From: Halopseudomonas phragmitis
GTDB taxonomy: Bacteria; Pseudomonadota; Gammaproteobacteria; Pseudomonadales; Pseudomonadaceae
Length of the DNA: 64,000 bases
Reading direction: 5' to 3'
Assembly: GCF_002056295.1 (NCBI RefSeq)
Contig: NZ_CP020100.1
Coordinates: forward strand, 3,805,501-3,869,500
Under the pieces are notes generated by a model, which did no database searches, was not told the DNA's origin, and was given only the letters and a program-made list of their open reading frames with translations. This document shows positions 62,857 to 64,000 of the stretch, piece by piece (position 1 is the stretch's first letter; each line of letters opens with the position of its first letter). A program made the translations under genes and the position numbers.

Positions 62857-64000
62857 TCAAACCTCCTGATCAATCCCTAGTGCTTGTTTGATCAAGGGTT
62901 TCTGCAGTTTCCCGGTTGCATTACGAGCCAGGGGCTCCGACGTGAACCAGACATGTTCAGGGCATTTATAGGTTGCCAGCTGCTCACGCATGAAGGCACA
63001 CAAAGCACTCGTCTCTAACGGCTCACGAGAGCGCACAACCAGCCCTACAACTTCACCAAAGCGCGTATCCGGGCAGGCAAAAGCCGCAGCTTCGATCACC
63101 GCCGGATGTGTTCCGGCAACCTGCTCGACCTCCTGTGCCGAGATATTCTCACCACCACGAATAATGATGTCTTTAATCCGGTCGGTAATATGGACCATGC
63201 CGTGTTCGTTCAGGTAGCCAACGTCGCCACTGAACAACCAGCCATCACGCAAGGCCTCACCGGTCTCCTGAGGGCGTTTCCAGTATCCCTTCATCACTGC
63301 AGATGAGCGCAACCAAATCGGCCCCTGTACCCCCGGCGCCATGGGCTTGCTGGGAGTTTCACCAACGACCAGATCAACTATCGGCAGAGGCCAGCCCACA
63401 CTGCCGGGGAAGTGGACGAACTGCTCACCAGAATGTGCAGCACCAATACCGTTACCTTCGGTCATCCCGTAGCCAGTACCGGCCATGGCCAACGGCTTAA
63501 CACTCAACAACCGGTCAAGCAAACTACCTGATGCAGCCCCCCCGCCCATGCCCAGAGAGTACAGGCTGGCGGTTGCCTGAGAATCAAAACGCGGGTGATT
63601 GAGCAGTTCCTGCATCATCACTGGGGCGCCATTGAACTGGGTACAGCGTTCAGTTTCAATCAGCCTCATGGCTTCATCAACATCCCACTTGTACATGATC
63701 ACCATGCGCCGGCCATTGCGCAGCATGCTGAGGAACTGAGCGTGCAGACCACTGACATGAAACAGCGGGAAACACAGCAATGCCGTCGGTTGCAGACCTG
63801 ACTCCATGATCGGCTTGATGCGCTCGGGTGAAGTCATACCGGCCATTGCCGCCTGATAGTCCAGAGCAAACAATGCCTGACCCAAAGCACGATGGCTGGA
63901 AACCACACCCTTGGCCCGACTCGTAGTGCCTGAGGTATAGAGAATCAACGCGTCATCGTCAGGAGCTGGCTGGTGTAGACTGGCAGGAGACAATGACAGT
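62857..64000 (-). CDS. AMP-forming acyl-CoA ligase, 5' part outside window
   Basis: The frame is open to the right edge; about 380 C-terminal residues are visible of a family that is usually 500-560 long. P-loop ILYTSGTTSRAKGVVSSHRA, GTGYGMTEGNG, FSGDVGYLNEHG and DRIKDIIIRGGENIS, then the final Lys in NATGKLQKP. Activates a carboxylate as CoA thioester. It differs from the FATP-type ligase at 35906, so a second acid is probably activated in this region. Confidence 0.88.
   Translation of the reverse strand, partial: LSLSPASLHQPAPDDDALILYTSGTTSRAKGVVSSHRALGQALFALDYQAAMAGMTSPERIKPIMESGLQPTALLCFPLFHVSGLHAQFLSMLRNGRRMVIMYKWDVDEAMRLIETERCTQFNGAPVMMQELLNHPRFDSQATASLYSLGMGGGAASGSLLDRLLSVKPLAMAGTGYGMTEGNGIGAAHSGEQFVHFPGSVGWPLPIVDLVVGETPSKPMAPGVQGPIWLRSSAVMKGYWKRPQETGEALRDGWLFSGDVGYLNEHGMVHITDRIKDIIIRGGENISAQEVEQVAGTHPAVIEAAAFACPDTRFGEVVGLVVRSREPLETSALCAFMREQLATYKCPEHVWFTSEPLARNATGKLQKPLIKQALGIDQEV

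Overview
The window looks like part of a Pseudomonas-type gammaproteobacterial chromosome. It is GC-rich, has tightly packed operons with Shine-Dalgarno-preceded starts, and carries the DUF1302/DUF1329/RND/YCF48 envelope set and a fused cysNC. No rRNA, tRNA, insertion sequence or CRISPR array was seen. Almost everything from 2.7 kb to the right edge reads as one large catabolic region for a polycyclic, steroid-like compound. The only other content is a two-component pair at the left edge (1-1750).

Layout. (a) 1-1750: end of a hybrid histidine kinase and its LuxR-type response regulator. (b) 1763-2599: secreted Cache-domain protein. (c) 2691-5725, minus: enoyl-CoA hydratase, KshA-like Rieske oxygenase, SDR and a truncated thiolase remnant at the operon head. 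(d) 5900-11899, minus: two tandem paralogous LuxR-type regulators, an RND/MMPL transporter and a YCF48-like protein. (e) 12177-26762, minus: a 15-gene operon that matches, gene for gene, the steroid C/D-ring (HIP) pathway. It has IpdA/IpdB/IpdC-like proteins, an EchA20-like protein, two pairs of acyl-CoA dehydrogenases, a FadA6-like thiolase and a BphC/HsaC-type extradiol dioxygenase. (f) 26958-29111, minus: a DUF35-MaoC fusion and an SCP2-type thiolase, resembling a side-chain hydratase/retro-aldolase. (g) 29343-34769: an AT-richer block with an unknown secreted protein, a secreted alkylsulfatase-like metallo-hydrolase, DUF1329 and DUF1302. (h) 34818-41054, minus: MBL hydrolase, FATP-type acyl-CoA ligase, Old Yellow Enzyme, SnoaL-like protein and two SDRs. 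(i) 41271-60382, plus: MFS carrier, HsaD-like hydrolase, Fe-S flavoenzyme, NADPH:F420 reductase, complete cofE-cofD-cofC-fbiC, cysD-cysNC-cysQ, TetR, sulfotransferase, DUF1214-like protein, SDR and an F420-dependent LLM oxidoreductase. (j) 60463-64000, minus: MFS exporter, SDR and the C-terminal part of an AMP-forming ligase.

The most striking system is (i). One co-directional run encodes the synthesis of two special cofactors, F420 and PAPS, the recycling of both (Fno for F420H2, CysQ for PAP), and one apparent consumer of each (LLM oxidoreductase, sulfotransferase). It sits inside a steroid-like catabolic region. A secreted alkylsulfatase-like enzyme lies 10 kb away. I infer a catabolic branch that uses both sulfonation and F420H2-dependent reduction. 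The substrate is not visible from sequence.

A second unifying signal is a recurrent site (CATCGTCC, 4-5 variable bases, then roughly RGMYTA). It occurs about 60-130 bp upstream of at least eight transcription-unit starts, always in the same orientation relative to the gene, including both sides of the divergent promoter at 41.05-41.27 kb. It suggests one regulon that joins the Cache gene, the ksh unit, the HIP operon, the side-chain module, the envelope genes and the F420/PAPS operon. The tandem LuxR-type proteins are the obvious candidate regulators.
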